From Blasia pusilla (Eukaryota; Marchantiophyta; Marchantiopsida; Blasiales): 64,000 bases of DNA. A program made the position numbers and the translations under genes. The first letter of the stretch is position 1. Every line of letters starts with the position of its first letter. The notes under the pieces were generated by a model. It searched no databases and was not told the origin of the DNA. It saw only the letters and a program-made list of their open reading frames with translations. The stretch spans positions 24,180,001-24,244,000 of the forward strand of contig CM114273.1 in NCBI GenBank assembly GCA_050084515.1. Reading direction: 5' to 3'. Below are positions 1 through 12,828 of this stretch, piece after piece.

Positions 1-1700
1 AATGAATTAAAAAGTATGTAGTTGGATGCTCGCCAAGAAAACCTGAAATGGAAGAGAATGAAGTGCTACATGAAAATTGGATGTCATACTATGCTTTGGT
101 GAGGGAACATAACAATGATGTGATATGTCTGCGAGAGAGGCCATTGTGTTTGTATGTTTGAAGATTTGTCATGTTATATTATAAGAATGGTGTCTGTGCA
201 TGGGTGAGGGGAGAGAACTATTGGCCCTCTTAACTCGCCCTTTTAATATAACTACTTATTAAATCTAACACGTGTCCACAGAACAAAAGTTATTAGAGGA
301 TACGTGTCAATGACGTGGGAGGTTCCTCTAACCCCATCCTCTCTTAATAATATAATAATAATAATAATAATAAAAGAAGTTCTGAAAAATGTACATTTTA
401 ATCGTTTAATTTCAACGTCGGTTCTTCGCAAAGGCATTCTCACTGGTAGTAGTAGAGATAACATGGATGAAAAAATAACGTGTCTTAGGGACGGAGGGAA
501 CCAACGTGCGGCCCTCTTTTATGGATGGGGTGCCGCCCGAAGTTTGCTACTCCTAGAAAGTTCGTATTAGAACTTTCATACGAATTTTGGATTATTAGTA
601 ATCCAAAGGGGATTAGGGGTTTATACATGAAATCCTTCATAGTCTTTGTACCAACCTTAGAGCTTGTAAGGTCACACGATCACCGAGTTCGTATTACTAT
701 GAATTCATATTAACGAAACTTATTCACGCGGATCTATGAATTCGTAATAATGAAGCTTATTACAATTAAATCACACGAATCATATTACACATCTCCATGC
801 AGAATTGTTCTTAATATTCTTAATCCTACGGTTAATAAAACCACACAAGCCCCATAATATGCACATGCACGGGATAGCTTGCCCGGTCAAGAAAATAAAG
901 GAGCTCACATGTAAGGGCAATTATTATTAGGGAAAAAAATTAGAAGGAACAAAAGCCCAAAGGAGGCATGACATATAAGGAGGGACAACATGTACATTTT
1001 AAATGGACGGGCAAGGACATAAATGGGGATAGAAGAGTGGAATGGATGGATGAACCATTTTGGATGTCTTTACACATGCATGTGGTCACTTAAAAAAAAG
1101 TCTAAGCCAAACAAACCCTTAAAAAATAAAAATCCATATTTGTAGAATAAATTACGTTTAAGACTAGCTTTGAAATAGCCGGAAGCAACCGGCAGATAAA
1201 TGGCAGGAATATGAAGGGAACGATTACTTAAACATACTTGTCCCACAGTAGTGCTGCCAATGACAACTCGAAATCATGATAGTGGCGTGAATATTGGGGG
1301 ATAATCCGTTTCCTTTGACCCTAAACTTTAAGGTTAGCACGGTTTGTGTGGAAGTTAGCTCCGCGCAGATTACGGCCACATCCACTTAATTGAAGCGAAT
1401 TCGTGCTCGGGCTCCGGATTACCGTGGATCAGTCCAGATTCGGGAATTAAAAATGCCGTGGAGCCATCTCTTATGGGTCCGCCTCCAACCATCCCTTCAC
1501 ATTCCCCTCGCCTAAATGTGGCTATGACACCATGCGCATGGGATGTCCGGAGGCGACGTGCCGGTCGTCGGCGGTCGGCACACCCGGTGTCTCCGAGGAG
1601 CTCGGTTCGTTCGCCCGAGACTCCGACCGGTCTCACCCGGTTCGCTCACCCCTGGAAATCACGCCCCCAGCTTACCGCATGCTCATGGGAGGTATCGCAT
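1..1700. other. Non-coding upstream region
   Basis: I see no convincing coding region here. It is AT-rich up to about 1340 and then becomes more GC-rich towards the promoter of the BPM gene. A short (ATA)n microsatellite lies at about 352-374. Open frames in the 1458-1943 stretch overlap the promoter and leader of the next gene and show no recognisable domain. Confidence 0.6.
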
Positions 1701-1720
1701 GATGGGGGCCCATGGCGGGC

Positions 1721-1730
1721 ATATAAAAAG
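1721..1730 (+). promoter_or_regulatory. TATA box of the MATH-BTB gene
   Basis: ATATAAAAAG sits in GC-rich DNA about 490 bp before the start codon of the MATH-BTB gene. A transcription start would be expected about 25-35 bp downstream, near 1750-1760. Position and match to the plant TATA consensus are the only evidence. Confidence 0.6.
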
Positions 1731-1939
1731 GGTGACCGCTCAAAGAGCTTGTTTATCAGAAGAGAGGAAAGGCTTGTTTCCGTAGCGGCCAGCAGAGCTC
1801 GTCAAGAGCTCGCGAGACGGGAGTGGAGGAGAAGAGAAGAGCGCTCGCGAGGACGAGGACCGACGACGAGAGAGGGTGGGTCAGGAGGTGGAAGAGGTGG
1901 AGCCTTTTGTCGATCTTCTCAGGGTTTGGACCGTGTGGT

Positions 1940-2201
1940 ATGATGTTTGCGAGTGCGGATACGGACGCAGGCACGGATTGCTAGGAATTTGACGCGGAAG
2001 GGGAGGAGGTGCGTGAAGAATTTGGCGCGCAGATTTAGGTCAGGTTGTGGTGCTGCAGGAAGGGACTACGCCGAGGTTGAGGAAGAAGGGTAGGGATTGT
2101 TGATGGAGGGTGCGATTAGAGATTGAAGGAGTAGATTAGAGTAGGCCGAAGATAAGTCTGTGAGGCAGGGGAAGCAGGTTATGGAGTTAGACTTGGGATG
2201 A
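1940..2201 (+). promoter_or_regulatory. uORF-rich 5' leader of the MATH-BTB gene
   Basis: Between the inferred transcription start and the main ATG there are at least three short upstream reading frames: 1940-1984 (14 codons, starting with two ATGs), 2103-2126 (7 codons) and 2181-2201 (6 codons). A further ATG at 2198 opens an out-of-frame reading frame that overlaps the main start at 2215. If this leader is not spliced, translation of the main protein would depend on leaky scanning or re-initiation. Regulation is inferred; a leader intron has not been excluded. Confidence 0.4.
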
Positions 2202-2214
2202 AGGAGGGAAGGTC

Positions 2215-3689
2215 ATGGCACGAACGCCGATGGCCTTGCAGGACAGCAGTGGGGGCGCAGGTGCAGGAAGCATGCCCACGCGATCTTGCTGCGTGACGGA
2301 AACGGTGAACGGCTCACACCATTTTACGATCAATGGCTACTCTCTTGCGAAAGGAATGGGTGTGGGGAAATACATTGCTAGTGATAGCTTTACCGTCGGT
2401 GGTTATCAGTGGGCCATCTACTTCTACCCTGATGGAAAGAACGCGGAAGACAATTCGTTATATGTTTCAGTTTTTATTGCTCTTGCCAGTGAGGGCACCG
2501 ATGTCCGGGCCCTTTTTGAGTTAACGTTGTTGGATCAAAGTACGAAGGCCAAACACAAGGTGCACAGCCATTTCGACCGCTCTTTGGAGAGTGGGCCCTA
2601 CACCTTGAAGTACCGCGGGAGCATGTGGTATGTCTCCCTTCAATTTTGCCTTCCTGCAGGGCTGTGACTGGTTTCGTCTAGCAGGGTAGGCGATTCGCCA
2701 GGCGTATTGAATCATGCCTCTGCATCTAGGTTGTTTTTCTTCGCTTCCATGTCTCCCAAATAGTCTTGTATTTCCCCTTCTCGTATCGTCTAAAGACCAC
2801 GAATGGTGTGTCTTGTGTTTCATCTACCGCCTACCCTTGATCTTCTTCCATATGTTTGCTTCTCTTTCTTGTTTCCATGATAATTACTATGGATGCCCTG
2901 CCAACGATTTGACTCTGAGCCTACTACAGGGGATACAAACGTTTCTTCAGACGAGCCGTGCTCGAGACTTCTGATTTCTTGAAGAATGACACTCTTGCTA
3001 TCACTTGCACCGTTGGCGTGGTAGTCTCATCTACACAAGGTCCGAAGCAGTTCTCTATTCCAGTCCCCGAACCAGACCTAGGCCGGCATTTTGGCGCCTT
3101 GTTTGAGTGCGGTGAAGGCGCGGATGTTAATTTTGAAGTTGATGACGAGGTTTTCCACGCGCACAAACTCGTTCTGGCTGCGCGTTCTCCAGTCTTCAAG
3201 GCTCAACTCTATGGACCAATGCGTGATCGGAACAGTGGGAAAATTCACATCGAAGATATAGAAGCACCTGTATTCAAGGTTTGCCTTCTGCCTTTCCTCT
3301 GACTTATAAGAAACTGAGCGATTGAAGGTTGTTCAATGAATCTATATCCTCCTGATTGCCTCCGTATGCCTTAAGAGGGGCACGAATGTGAGATCTAGAG
3401 CATGCAAGTCCTCCACAGGATCTCTGTCACACTCTTTCAGTGGACAGTGGTAGGAGCTGGTCGTAACTTCATGACTTAAGTCCCAGCCCGAAGGAGTTTA
3501 ATTCGTCACAGTTGCGTGGTTCCTATGGTGATGTGTCATAGGCTTTCGATTGTTAACCCCACTCCCTGTTTGCGGTGGCTAGAACTGGATGTCTTGCTCT
3601 TGAGTGGACACAAAGTTCAACCTAGGTCGTGGGAGACTGTGTCTTGGTTAGTGAATTTTTTTGGTGAGTACAAAGCTGGCAGGTTTGAG

Positions 3690-3732
<43 letters not shown>

Positions 3733-5719
3733 CCGTCCAACCAGGACGCGGGGTCTATGGTCGCAAGGCTACGACAGACACTACTAATGAGTACACACTC
3801 TCTCTCCCTCTCTCTCTCTACACCCATAGCACCGTCCAAACAGGGCGCCGGGTCTATGGTCGCAAGGATACGACAAGCACTACTTAATGAGTAAAGTCTC
3901 TCTCTCTCTACGAGATATAGCTGACTTTTTGTGCAGACTCCCAAAACTTGTTCACCCCTTTATCAGCATACCACCTAGGTAGAATCGTTTGGAAATGTAA
4001 CTCAAAGTAGGTATTTTCTGTTATAGAAATCTCCTTAAATAGTCAAGTAACTGACTGAATGTAGTAGTGACGAGTTCTTTGACGAGTGGAATCCCAGTCC
4101 TGCTTTCTTTCTGGACCGGGGGAGAGCAGCCCTTATTGTCAGCTTTAACGTGGAGAGAACGAGTGGTTTTATTGAATAAACAAACTAGATCGAGGAAGGA
4201 GGAGTTCATCTGTGGCTCCTCCTCCTAACTTGAGGCCCGTCCTTGCCCTGGTTCAGTGCCTGGTCCTTGCTTCGGGTCCACAAACTTAACGGCTGGATCA
4301 AGATCCCCCCCCTTGCATCTTCCATCCCTAGGGTTCGTGTGGGCTTTGAAGGTTTCTGGATTTGGATGTGGAGGCGTACCTAGGTGCTTCTGCTTATGTT
4401 TCTTTGCAGTGTTGACTTCTACGCTTGGAATATTTCAGCCATATTCTTCCGTGGACTATCCCTTACTGGGTGCTAGTTTGCCGATACCTGCCACTTAAAC
4501 CTCAATCAAATTTCTTTCAGAATGGGACTAATTGCAGAGTAGTTCCTTTCATGGCTCTCTTGTGTAGAGCTGTGACGCTGACTGACTTGATAATTTACTC
4601 TTAGAATAATACATGAGATTGAAGAGAAGAAATAGACATATGTCGTGTGAAGTATTTCATCTGAAGCCCTATGCCACAAGTGAAGATATTCAGTATTACT
4701 CTGATAAGCACCCCAATTCCTTTGCTGCTGCTCATCTTACTAATCCCCAAGAGCATGCAATTGTTTATGAGTGGATTATGGAGTTGCTTTGTCACAAATG
4801 GAGAGTTGTAGCATTACTCCTTATAATCATCCCTTGCTATAGGTCTGTTAACAAGCATGCACGTGATGGCATTTGGATCACATATTTACCCATGTTTGAC
4901 ATGGCATCCTTGCATTTAGGTAGTATTAAATTTAGTTACTTCAACGGATTTGCACAATTTTGTTTTAGTGTTTGGTTGTTGGCTATATTTTGCTGTCTCC
5001 CCAACTTTATGAGTTGGAATCCGGTTGTCACAGGCAATGCTACACTTCATCTATCGGGATACTCTGCCTGATACAAAAGAGTTGATGGGGTCGTCTTCAT
5101 CAGCTTCAACACTCATGGCCCAGCATTTACTTGCTGCAGCAGATCGATACGGGCTAGATAGGTTGCGTCTGTTGTGTGAATCAAAGTTGTGTGAAGATGT
5201 TAGCACCGACACAGTTGCAACCACACTTGCCCTGGCAGAACAGCATCATGCGTCCCAATTAAAGGCTGTCTGTCTTAAATTTGCAGCTTCCAATCTTGCT
5301 GGTGAGGCTTCTCTCCCCTTGACTACTGATGTGGTGACAGTTTCTCCATTTTCATTGTTGTTCAGTTGATGATGTGTAGGGTCTTTCACAGCATTGTCGC
5401 AGCTGCATTGATGGAGCTATTTCTTGCTATTGACCTGTGTTATTGATATGAACTTGCGTTGACAGTATGAAGCTTTGTACAGGAAATTCACTGAAGTGCT
5501 GACAGTATTACCTCCTTGTTGTGTTGTTTTGCAGCGGTTATGCATTCAGACGGATTTGAGTACCTGAAAGATAGTTGCCCTTCTCTGCAATCAGAACTTC
5601 TAAGAACAGTAGCTGGCGTCGATGATGATGTTGGTCCTGGAATTAGAAACAGAAGTGTTTGGAGCCAACACTCAGATGGCACTGATCCTAATGGTCGGCG
5701 AGTGAGGCAGAAGACGTAG
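2215..5719 (+). CDS. BPM-like: MATH-BTB domain protein, BPM type (CUL3 adaptor)
   Basis: Four exons: 2215-2627, 2930-3278, 5034-5301 and 5535-5719. All introns are GT...AG and the phases agree, giving 404 residues, the usual BPM length. Residues about 22-155 form the MATH domain, which binds substrates. Residues about 194-315 form the BTB/POZ domain (GADVNFEV, then [20 protein letters not shown]), which dimerises and binds cullin 3. The C-terminal part (residues about 320-404) is the helical region usual in BPM proteins. In plants BPM proteins feed transcription factors and other substrates to CUL3-RING ubiquitin ligases. The start is the first ATG leading into the MATH domain. The reading frame is uninterrupted across exons, so the gene is probably functional. 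Intron 2 is long (1755 bp) and holds a (CT)n tract and a tandem repeat. Confidence 0.93.
3691..3895 (+). repeat. (CT)n tract and two-copy minisatellite in BPM intron 2
   Basis: A pure (CT)n run at 3691-3729 is followed by two copies of a unit of about 98 bp. The shared core contains GGTCTATGGTCGCAAGG and recurs at about 3731-3795 and 3829-3895, separated by a second CT-rich stretch. Both copies lie inside the second intron, so no protein effect is expected. Neighbouring open frames rich in Leu-Ser or Arg-Glu are translations of this tract. Confidence 0.8.
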
Positions 5720-6335
5720 GTAAATCATTAGCAATTGTTAAATGGTTTGAGGCTGTCTTGCTTGTCAATACATTTTCCTCCATTAAGATAAGCCTGACCA
5801 TTAGCAGTCTTTAAGATGGATACCTTGTACGGGTCACTTGATTGATGCTCCATGGGGTTGCTTGCGCATTGATCTCACGGGTCTTGTAGTCAGCTTCAAG
5901 TCCCTACAATCTCATGGGTCTTCTAGTCAGCTTGAAATTCCAACGAATCTGACAGTAGCCAACCTCACCATTTTCACTAGGATCAAAACTAGCATGTTTG
6001 GTGAATGAAATGATGGAGTTGTCGACCCTACATCACTCTCTGAACCATGGCAGTGATTGCTCCATGGGAAGATGCAATAGATTGGAACGTTTCCTATGTC
6101 AGTGAGTAGCATCTCCTTTGCCTCTGAAGTTGGAGGTCTCACTAGCTCGTTCAACCGAGAGGTGATTCAGTCTCCACTTTCTAATATCTGTGCATGGCAG
6201 TCATTCAAATTCATCCCCAGTCTAATCTCGGGGTTTATTGGGAGCTTGAGAGCATATTTCTGTCAGAATGGCAGATCCCGTGTGCCTCAATTGATGGTTG
6301 TTGAGGTGCAGTTAACTGTTCCCATTGTTCTGCCA

Positions 6336-6341
6336 AATAAA
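6336..6341 (+). terminator. Possible polyadenylation signal
   Basis: AATAAA occurs about 620 bp after the stop codon of the MATH-BTB gene. It could mark the end of a long 3' UTR, but earlier non-canonical signals are possible because plant signals are degenerate. Confidence 0.25.
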
Positions 6342-6349
6342 GATTTCTG

Positions 6350-8722
6350 AAGGAAATTTTAACTGGGTGTTTGGAGAATGCGTATTTATGAAATTGAATT
6401 TGCTTAATTTGGATGAATCGAGGCAAATTATACCCACCTTGCGAGTGGATCTTGTACTACAATTTTCATTGTTAAGATTTGTGCAGACTTGGACTCGCCC
6501 ACAATTATGACCGCTTGATGCCCATTTCCTGTTAGTTTGTGAAACTTCGCCGATATTGTCAGAGGATGCCAATATGACCCCGCCGATGGAAAGTCCCGTA
6601 ATCCAGGTGAGGTCGAGTAAGAGCTACCGAGGTGCACATGCCAAAGAAATATCGTGAGATTCCCCTAAGCGGACCTACCAATCTTGCGAATTGTTCATCG
6701 TCGGTCGCGTAGTTTAGGACCTGGCCTTTACTCTTACGACCCGAGGTTGCCCGATTTGGACGAATGCACAATCGGCGGCGATGCATGTCTCGGTCGAGAA
6801 TACCGCGCCCACAGATGGATCTGCGATAGAAAAGTCGGATTCCTCGATTCGCGAGTTATCTTATTCGTTTGCCGAGTCAAAGCGCCTTTCGCACGACTGT
6901 CATTGGTCCGCCGGAAGCCTCGTAGAAGTACAAATATCGAGGTCACAAACTCTTGAAAGACCCAAATCCACCCGATGTCGATTTCGCATTCGCCCGAGTG
7001 ATGGATTTTGTCACGTCCAGGACTGGTCCAATAACCCGACGATTGCCTACCCCAACAGCATAACGTCCGCAGGATGTGATATTAAATAGCTTTAATCAGA
7101 AGTTTGACGGCGGGCTTCACGGCGGATAAGCGCCCCCAGATAAGCAGTCGTGGAAGCGAGCAGAAGACTCACTCCCACAGCATCTTACAGTTGGAAAACT
7201 GATATTGCGCGGATGCAGTAAGCCACACGACGGCGGACTTGCGGAGGATCGACAACTCGCGAGGTTGAACTGTACTCGACGACTCCAATCCCCTCAACAG
7301 TCCAAATACCGACGGCCTCACATGCCACGGATTCAGGATAACCAGCTCGAGAACGTGCCACAGCGGCATAGCCCCGGGATACGTCCGCTTCGACGAGGGC
7401 GGGGCAACAGTCTCAGCCTCGGGCCCACAAGTGCCCTTCCGCGGGCTCATTTGGCACTCGGCTGAAGCCCCAAATCCATTGCCAGATCGCTGGAATCTTT
7501 CCCAATTCGCTCGAATCTGCGCTGCGTACTCGCGGGCGCCAACTCACCTCTCCCACCTCTGCGACGGCTCTTGGATTCCACTCTGTGTGTGTGCCCATCC
7601 GCTCCTAATCGTTTGTTTGTAATTGGCGTGAGTGAATATTCATATGCGCTTGTTGTGTGGGTTCCAATCCTCCCATTCGTTCACGGATCCTATCTTTGCG
7701 TTCGTCAGCATTGACTTTTCGGTAAAACCGGACCCTCCCCTTCTTGGAAGGTTCTCGTTAGTTGTCTAATGTGTGTGCATCCATTGTCCCATTTTTTTCT
7801 GTAGTAATGGAAAATAAAATTTCGTTCCCAGGTTAATAGTAAAGGTCTTCTGTTTTTATTGAAAAATATTTTTTTTGGAAAATTTGAGGAATTTTTTTTT
7901 AAAAAAAATTCTTTAAATGAATAATAATAATAATTCCCAAAATTTATATTACTGTCAGAAATTGCCCTTCTGATTTTTGAACATCTTCCGTGTAAAAATA
8001 TGACATTTTTAACCAAGAAATTTGTTACTTATGTCCTCGGAAAATTTTAGATCAATTTTGGAATCAATCAATTTGGAATTTTCCAATTTCGGGATTAACT
8101 AAGGTAAGAAATAGATAATTCAAATTACCCATCTTTAGTCCTTATGAATTCCTTCCCGATCAAGATTTAACATTAATAAGAAATTTAAAAATAAATTTAC
8201 TTTCATCATGTTGAAGAATACTTATTTTTCCAATATTTTTTAATTATCATGTTTTTTTTCTCCAAAATAATAAGCCATTTCCCCTCCAAACTAGAATTAA
8301 AAATTTTAACTGTTTTTCCTAGACCTTTAAAAATGTAGATTGTAATCAAAAAAATTATAACGCATGAGGAAATTGAGAAATTTCCTCAAATGTGTAATTA
8401 TTTAAAGAATAAGAAGAAGATAATGACTAAAACCCTTCTCCCATTCTCTTTTTAGCTTAGTATAGGGTAACATTAAAAATAAAATCAAAAGACTTGAAAG
8501 GCTTCACACATGGTGCTTATCGAGAGCCTCTCAACCTAAGCTAATGCAAATAATCCTATGATTATTGACTAGTGTGTGCATTTGTTACAAACTATGAGGA
8601 AATTAAATAACTAACATTGCCCTTGATAGATTGATCCATTAACGTAACTGACCCCCAAAACCACCTTACTTACGTGGAGAGAAGTGGCAACCTCATGTTG
8701 GTCAAAATGATCAAATGTCGAC
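6350..8722. other. Non-coding: CG-rich block then AT-rich block
   Basis: From about 6500 to 7640 the DNA is CG-rich with many CpG dinucleotides, yet the frames on both strands are short and carry no domain I recognise. From about 7700 to 8640 it is very AT-rich with runs of A and T and no coding potential. I can support no gene in either part. Confidence 0.5.
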
Positions 8723-8730
8723 ATCTTGGA

Positions 8731-9037
8731 CAAAGTTGCATGTGGAAAAATTTCGTGTCCGTGGACATGTCCATGTCGAGGGATTTACGTCTGTTCTATG
8801 GAAGGACTTGTCCATATCCTCTCCTTCTTTCTCATCCCCCCCCTTCCCCACTTGCCTATATGTTTCATACTTTCTTGTTTCTTCCTCCCTCAATCCCAAC
8901 TCCCTCCCCATTTATTTCCCCACTCAACCTTGCCCTACTTTCCATCATGGACTATAAGTGTGGGCCAAGGGACATGTCCAGACTTGTTCGTCCATGTGTG
9001 TCTTAGGGACTGAATTTTCCATTTTTGTGCAACTATG
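8731..9037 (+). mobile_element. hAT-type MITE, copy A
   Basis: A 307-bp non-autonomous element. It begins CAAAGTTGCA and ends TGCAACTATG, so the ends are inverted repeats of the hAT kind (CA...TG). It is flanked by 8-bp direct repeats, ATCTTGGA at 8723-8730 and ATCTTGGG at 9038-9045 (7 of 8 match). Subterminal copies of a GGACATGTCC-like motif lie inside both ends. No transposase is encoded. Copies at 10047-10373 and 33098-33374 share ends and interior motifs, so this is a family. Confidence 0.85.
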
Positions 9038-9045
9038 ATCTTGGG

Positions 9046-10038
9046 TAAGCGTTGCAAAATGGGTGTCTCTCATAATATTATACATTTGGGTTGTAATGGG
9101 TCAAAGGGATGATTCTTTGTGATAATACATATTTGACTATAGAAGTTGGATTGTCAAATTTTTATTGAATTTGATTTGAAAATTTTCAATATTTACAATA
9201 AGCTCAATAAATGGACAAATACCATGTCAAGCCTTTGGAAACATGTTACAATCTGGTAGTTTAACATGTAAGCAACTAACATAATGATAGTACACATATA
9301 ATTTCGTCTAAATATCTTGAAGATAGTTAGGGAAACTTCAAAAGGAAACCTTCTAAAAACTTTGAAATTGAGGTTTAAGTCTTGTAAAGTCTACAAAGCA
9401 TGATGTCTAAATATTCAAAAAAAATGGAAGAGTTCAAATATTAACATCACTCTCATCTCAAACATAATATAAACTTTGACCTTAATTCTATATCCCATAA
9501 ATCTTTAAAAAAATTGAAAAACAAACGTATCGGTATATTTGAGCTTTGTGTTAACCTTTTTTTTTTGGTATCATTCTAGGAAATGGAGGCTTCTATGGTA
9601 AAACATGCATTTTTTGAATTATGTCTATAATTAGTACAAATACTTGTAGGCACATGCAATGCATAAGCATAAATGTGGTTATGGAATAGCAAAGGTTATG
9701 TATCAACAATGGTTATAGAAAAATCTTGTCACAAAAAATTAATGTTAAAAAAGGTATAATTAGGCTACATGTCTTAGATTTTTCATCTTAGTAGCTAGTC
9801 CAAAAGAGGTCATCTTATTATGTGAATCTTCTACATGAAGAAGGCTTCAACTCAATAAGATGTTAGTTTTACATGATTTTTTTCAAGTTCTTTCTTCCTA
9901 GTATCCAATTTTTGTTGATAATGAAAGAATATGGATTTCTATTTTAAATTTGAACAATGTGCAATATTTCCCTAAAAGAAAATAAAAACCAAAACACAAA
10001 CTTTACATAGTCTACAACTTACTCATACACAAAGAAGA
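9046..10038. other. AT-rich non-coding spacer
   Basis: The stretch between the first two MITE copies is AT-rich with no long frame, no recognised repeat and no RNA gene that I can see. Confidence 0.5.
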
Positions 10039-10046
10039 GTTTGAAT

Positions 10047-10373
10047 CAAGGTTGCATTTGGACAAAGTCCATATTTGCGAACATGTCCACGTATGTGGAC
10101 TAACGTCCGTCTTATGGAGGGACTTATCCGTAAGGGCCCTACCTCCCCCTTCTTTCTTATCCTCCCACTTCCCTCTATGATGCGGACTTTCTCGTTTCTT
10201 CCTTTCTACCTCCACTCCCTCCCCCCTTATTGTCCCGCTCACCCTTGTCATACATTCCACCATGAGCTGCAAGTATGGGTTCCAACTCTTGCAATCCATG
10301 TTCGTGGACATGTGCAGACTTTTTTGTCCATGCCTATTCTAGGGACGGAGTTTTCTATTTTTGTGCAACCATG
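10047..10373 (+). mobile_element. hAT-type MITE, copy B
   Basis: A 327-bp member of the same family as copy A. It begins CAAGGTTGCA and ends TGCAACCATG. The flanking 8-bp repeats are GTTTGAAT (10039-10046) and GTTTGTAT (10374-10381), 7 of 8 identical. The interior has pyrimidine-rich and GGACATGT-type stretches like copy A. It has no coding capacity. Confidence 0.85.
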
Positions 10374-10381
10374 GTTTGTAT

Positions 10382-12215
10382 AAATTTTTTTTCTTCCAAA
10401 ATCAAATGGAGGATATAATGGAAAGGGCCTTGTCCCTTTCCTTTGATAATAATAATGATAATAGCTTCCCCTATCCTTATTTCATAGTACATATCTTAGA
10501 GTTGAAGAAGATTACTCTTTGAATCTTAATGCTACTTTAAAAAAAAACCTTATTAGAGGAACATATTGATCCAATATCTTTTGCATGGTGGATTTCTTTG
10601 ATATCTTTAGTTTAAACTTTCTCCTTTATGCACATTACATCAAAATTTCTTTAAAATAGGGTGAAATAATGATTTTCCTACACATTTTAGATTTTCATTA
10701 GTATTATACTCTTAGCAAACTTAACTTGTATTGTACCATAGTTATTCCCACTTAATAAATGTGAACCTAGTTAGTGCTTTTCAAGACTTTTCCCATGGTT
10801 GGTCACACACCTTTACTTTCCTCATCACAAGTGGAATGGTTTGCCTCGCCTTATGAAAAGAAACTTGTCTTTTGGATATGTATTTTATGTTTACTAATTA
10901 ATTACAAATACTTATAATGATTCTCTAATCTCTAAGTGTTGGGTCCTTAAAAGTTAAGATAAAAAAGATGTTACTTTACTTTACTTTGATACTTTCTTTG
11001 ATTTTTTCATTAAAATTTATTTTGATATAAATATTTTTGAAAAATAAAAGTTGAATTTATAGGGAGTAAAATTTGTAGATAACTAATTGAAATTTGAAAA
11101 GTGATTGGTTGATGGAAATTACTTAAAGATACTAAGTTGTCATGTAAGAATGTTGGACATCAAGTAAGCAATCAAGAGAGGTACTTTCCCGAAATATGTA
11201 TTGATTTGAAATTTTAACATTTATCCATTGATAAGGGTAACATATTCCAAATTCAAAAAACTACTTGAAAATTCTTATAGACTTTTGAAAGATTAGAGGA
11301 ATTTGACAAAGTAAACATGTGGTTGTAATTTGAAATGTGATTAGCTAATCTACATTTCGGCAAGGATGCTAAATCTTTGCAGAAAGTGATTAGTAGATAG
11401 GAAATAATTCCCCAAATGTCAACTCTTTAGAAATTGAAACATATTTTGTAAATTTTAATATTTGTAATATTCCATAGAAATATGAGAAAAGAACTTTTGA
11501 ATTTTTCATCTTAATTACTTGGGGTTGATTTTGGTAAATGGATGTACATTCCTATCAGTGTTTTGAATTTTTGAGTTAGAACGTTTGACAAAAAGTGATC
11601 AATAGATGTATTTGAGATTTTCTTTAAATACAAAATTAAAAATACAAAGATTTAAATTAGGATTTTGATTAAGAGAATTATATTTTCAAGGAAAAAAATA
11701 TAAAGTAAAAAATTAATTATATCCTTACATGTAGCAACCTCCCCACATTATTAAAAATAGGAAAAAATGGAGTTTTTCCCCAATTTTTTACTTGAAAAAT
11801 CAAAATTTTAGTTCTTACACTAGATTGTACATCATGTATGTTCCTTTGGTCTAGTGAGTATTTTATTAGGTATTCTTCCCCATTTTTGGATCTAATAAGC
11901 AAAAAAGAGAGTCTTATGAAAAACAATTTGCGCAAGCATGAGCATGAGATTTTGAAGAGGGATCTATGGTGAAACATTCCTCTATGGTGTTAATGAAATC
12001 ACCGAAGAGAAATGGGAAGAGAGGCGTTCTTCAAGTGAGCTTGAGATTGGTGTGTGGGCAGTCCTATGACCAATCAAATTTTGTAGGAGAAGATTGAAGG
12101 AGTGAAGTTGTCATCTCTTTTGTAGTGGAACAAAGAGTTTTTGTGTGACACTTTGGGGGAGACCAGAGGTCAAGCTTAGTAGGTCATAGATGACCTAGTG
12201 AGGAGCAAGGTAACT
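10382..12215. other. AT-rich non-coding region
   Basis: Very AT-rich DNA without a supported gene. After about 12040 it grades into diverged sequence that begins to resemble the LTRs of the Ty3/gypsy family described downstream. Confidence 0.45.
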
Positions 12216-12219
12216 TGCA

Positions 12220-12480
12220 AGAGTGGTGTTGCATCTTTTAGGATGGATCAACGAGTATTCATATGGCGCCTCCAAGGAGACCGGAGGACAAACTCAAGAG
12301 GTCTAGGATGACCTACAAAGGCATGAGGTAATGTGAGATAGTAGGTTTCTCCTTTGTTCTGGTTTATTGGAGCTATATAAGGAACTTTCTATTACATGTA
12401 AGTTTCTATTAGGAGCATAGTTGAATTTCCACTTTGGGAATTGGCCCATGACTCCCTACAGAAAGTCAAGAACCAAAGAT
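12220..12480 (+). mobile_element. Diverged LTR fragment of the DNMT-type Ty3/gypsy family
   Basis: This stretch follows the same succession of motifs as the better LTR copies at 12569 and 39831: TTTTAGGATGGATC, then GTCTAGGATGACCTA, then TTGGAGCTATATAAGGAAC, then CTTTGGGAATTGGCCC. It is clearly related but strongly diverged, and both ends are indistinct. Confidence 0.55.
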
Positions 12481-12568
12481 CAAGATGCAATTGACCACCA
12501 TCCTCCACCGTCGACGCTCGTAGGGCCACTACAACCGTCTTGTCACTGAGTGTTATGTATTGACTGAG

Positions 12569-12828
12569 TGTCACGTATTTTAGGATAGATCGGCGAGATC
12601 TAGTAGAGCACCTTTAGAGATACAAGAGGTCAACCTCAAGAGTTTTAGGATGACTTGCTAAGGCCACGGGTAACTTGAGAGAGTAGGTTCCCCCTTCGTT
12701 TCGGCTCATTTGGAGCCATATTGAGAAACTTACTATTTTGAGGAAGTTGCCATTTTTGTTATAGTTGAATTTACACTTTGGGAAGTGGCCCTTGACCGGC
12801 TATAGTAGGTCAAGAGCCAAGGAGGTGA
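12569..12828 (+). mobile_element. LTR fragment, plus orientation
   Basis: It starts TGTCACGTATTTTAGGATAG, matching the LTR start seen on the minus strand at 13975 and on the plus strand at 39831. It runs to GTCAAGAGCCAAGGAGGTGA and then joins directly to gag-like sequence at about 12828. The downstream part of the LTR and the leader are therefore missing, so this copy has an internal deletion. Confidence 0.65.

Noticed and set aside
1458-1943. 161-codon frame upstream of the BPM gene
   Set aside because: It crosses the TATA box and leader, is Arg/Ser/Gly-rich because of base composition and has no domain.
4613-5071. 152-codon plus-strand frame within the BPM gene
   Set aside because: It lies in intron 2 and runs into exon 3 in the wrong frame; no domain.
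7169-7465. Overlapping frames on both strands in the CG-rich block
   Set aside because: Frames are short, present on both strands at once and without any recognisable motif, as expected from high GC content.
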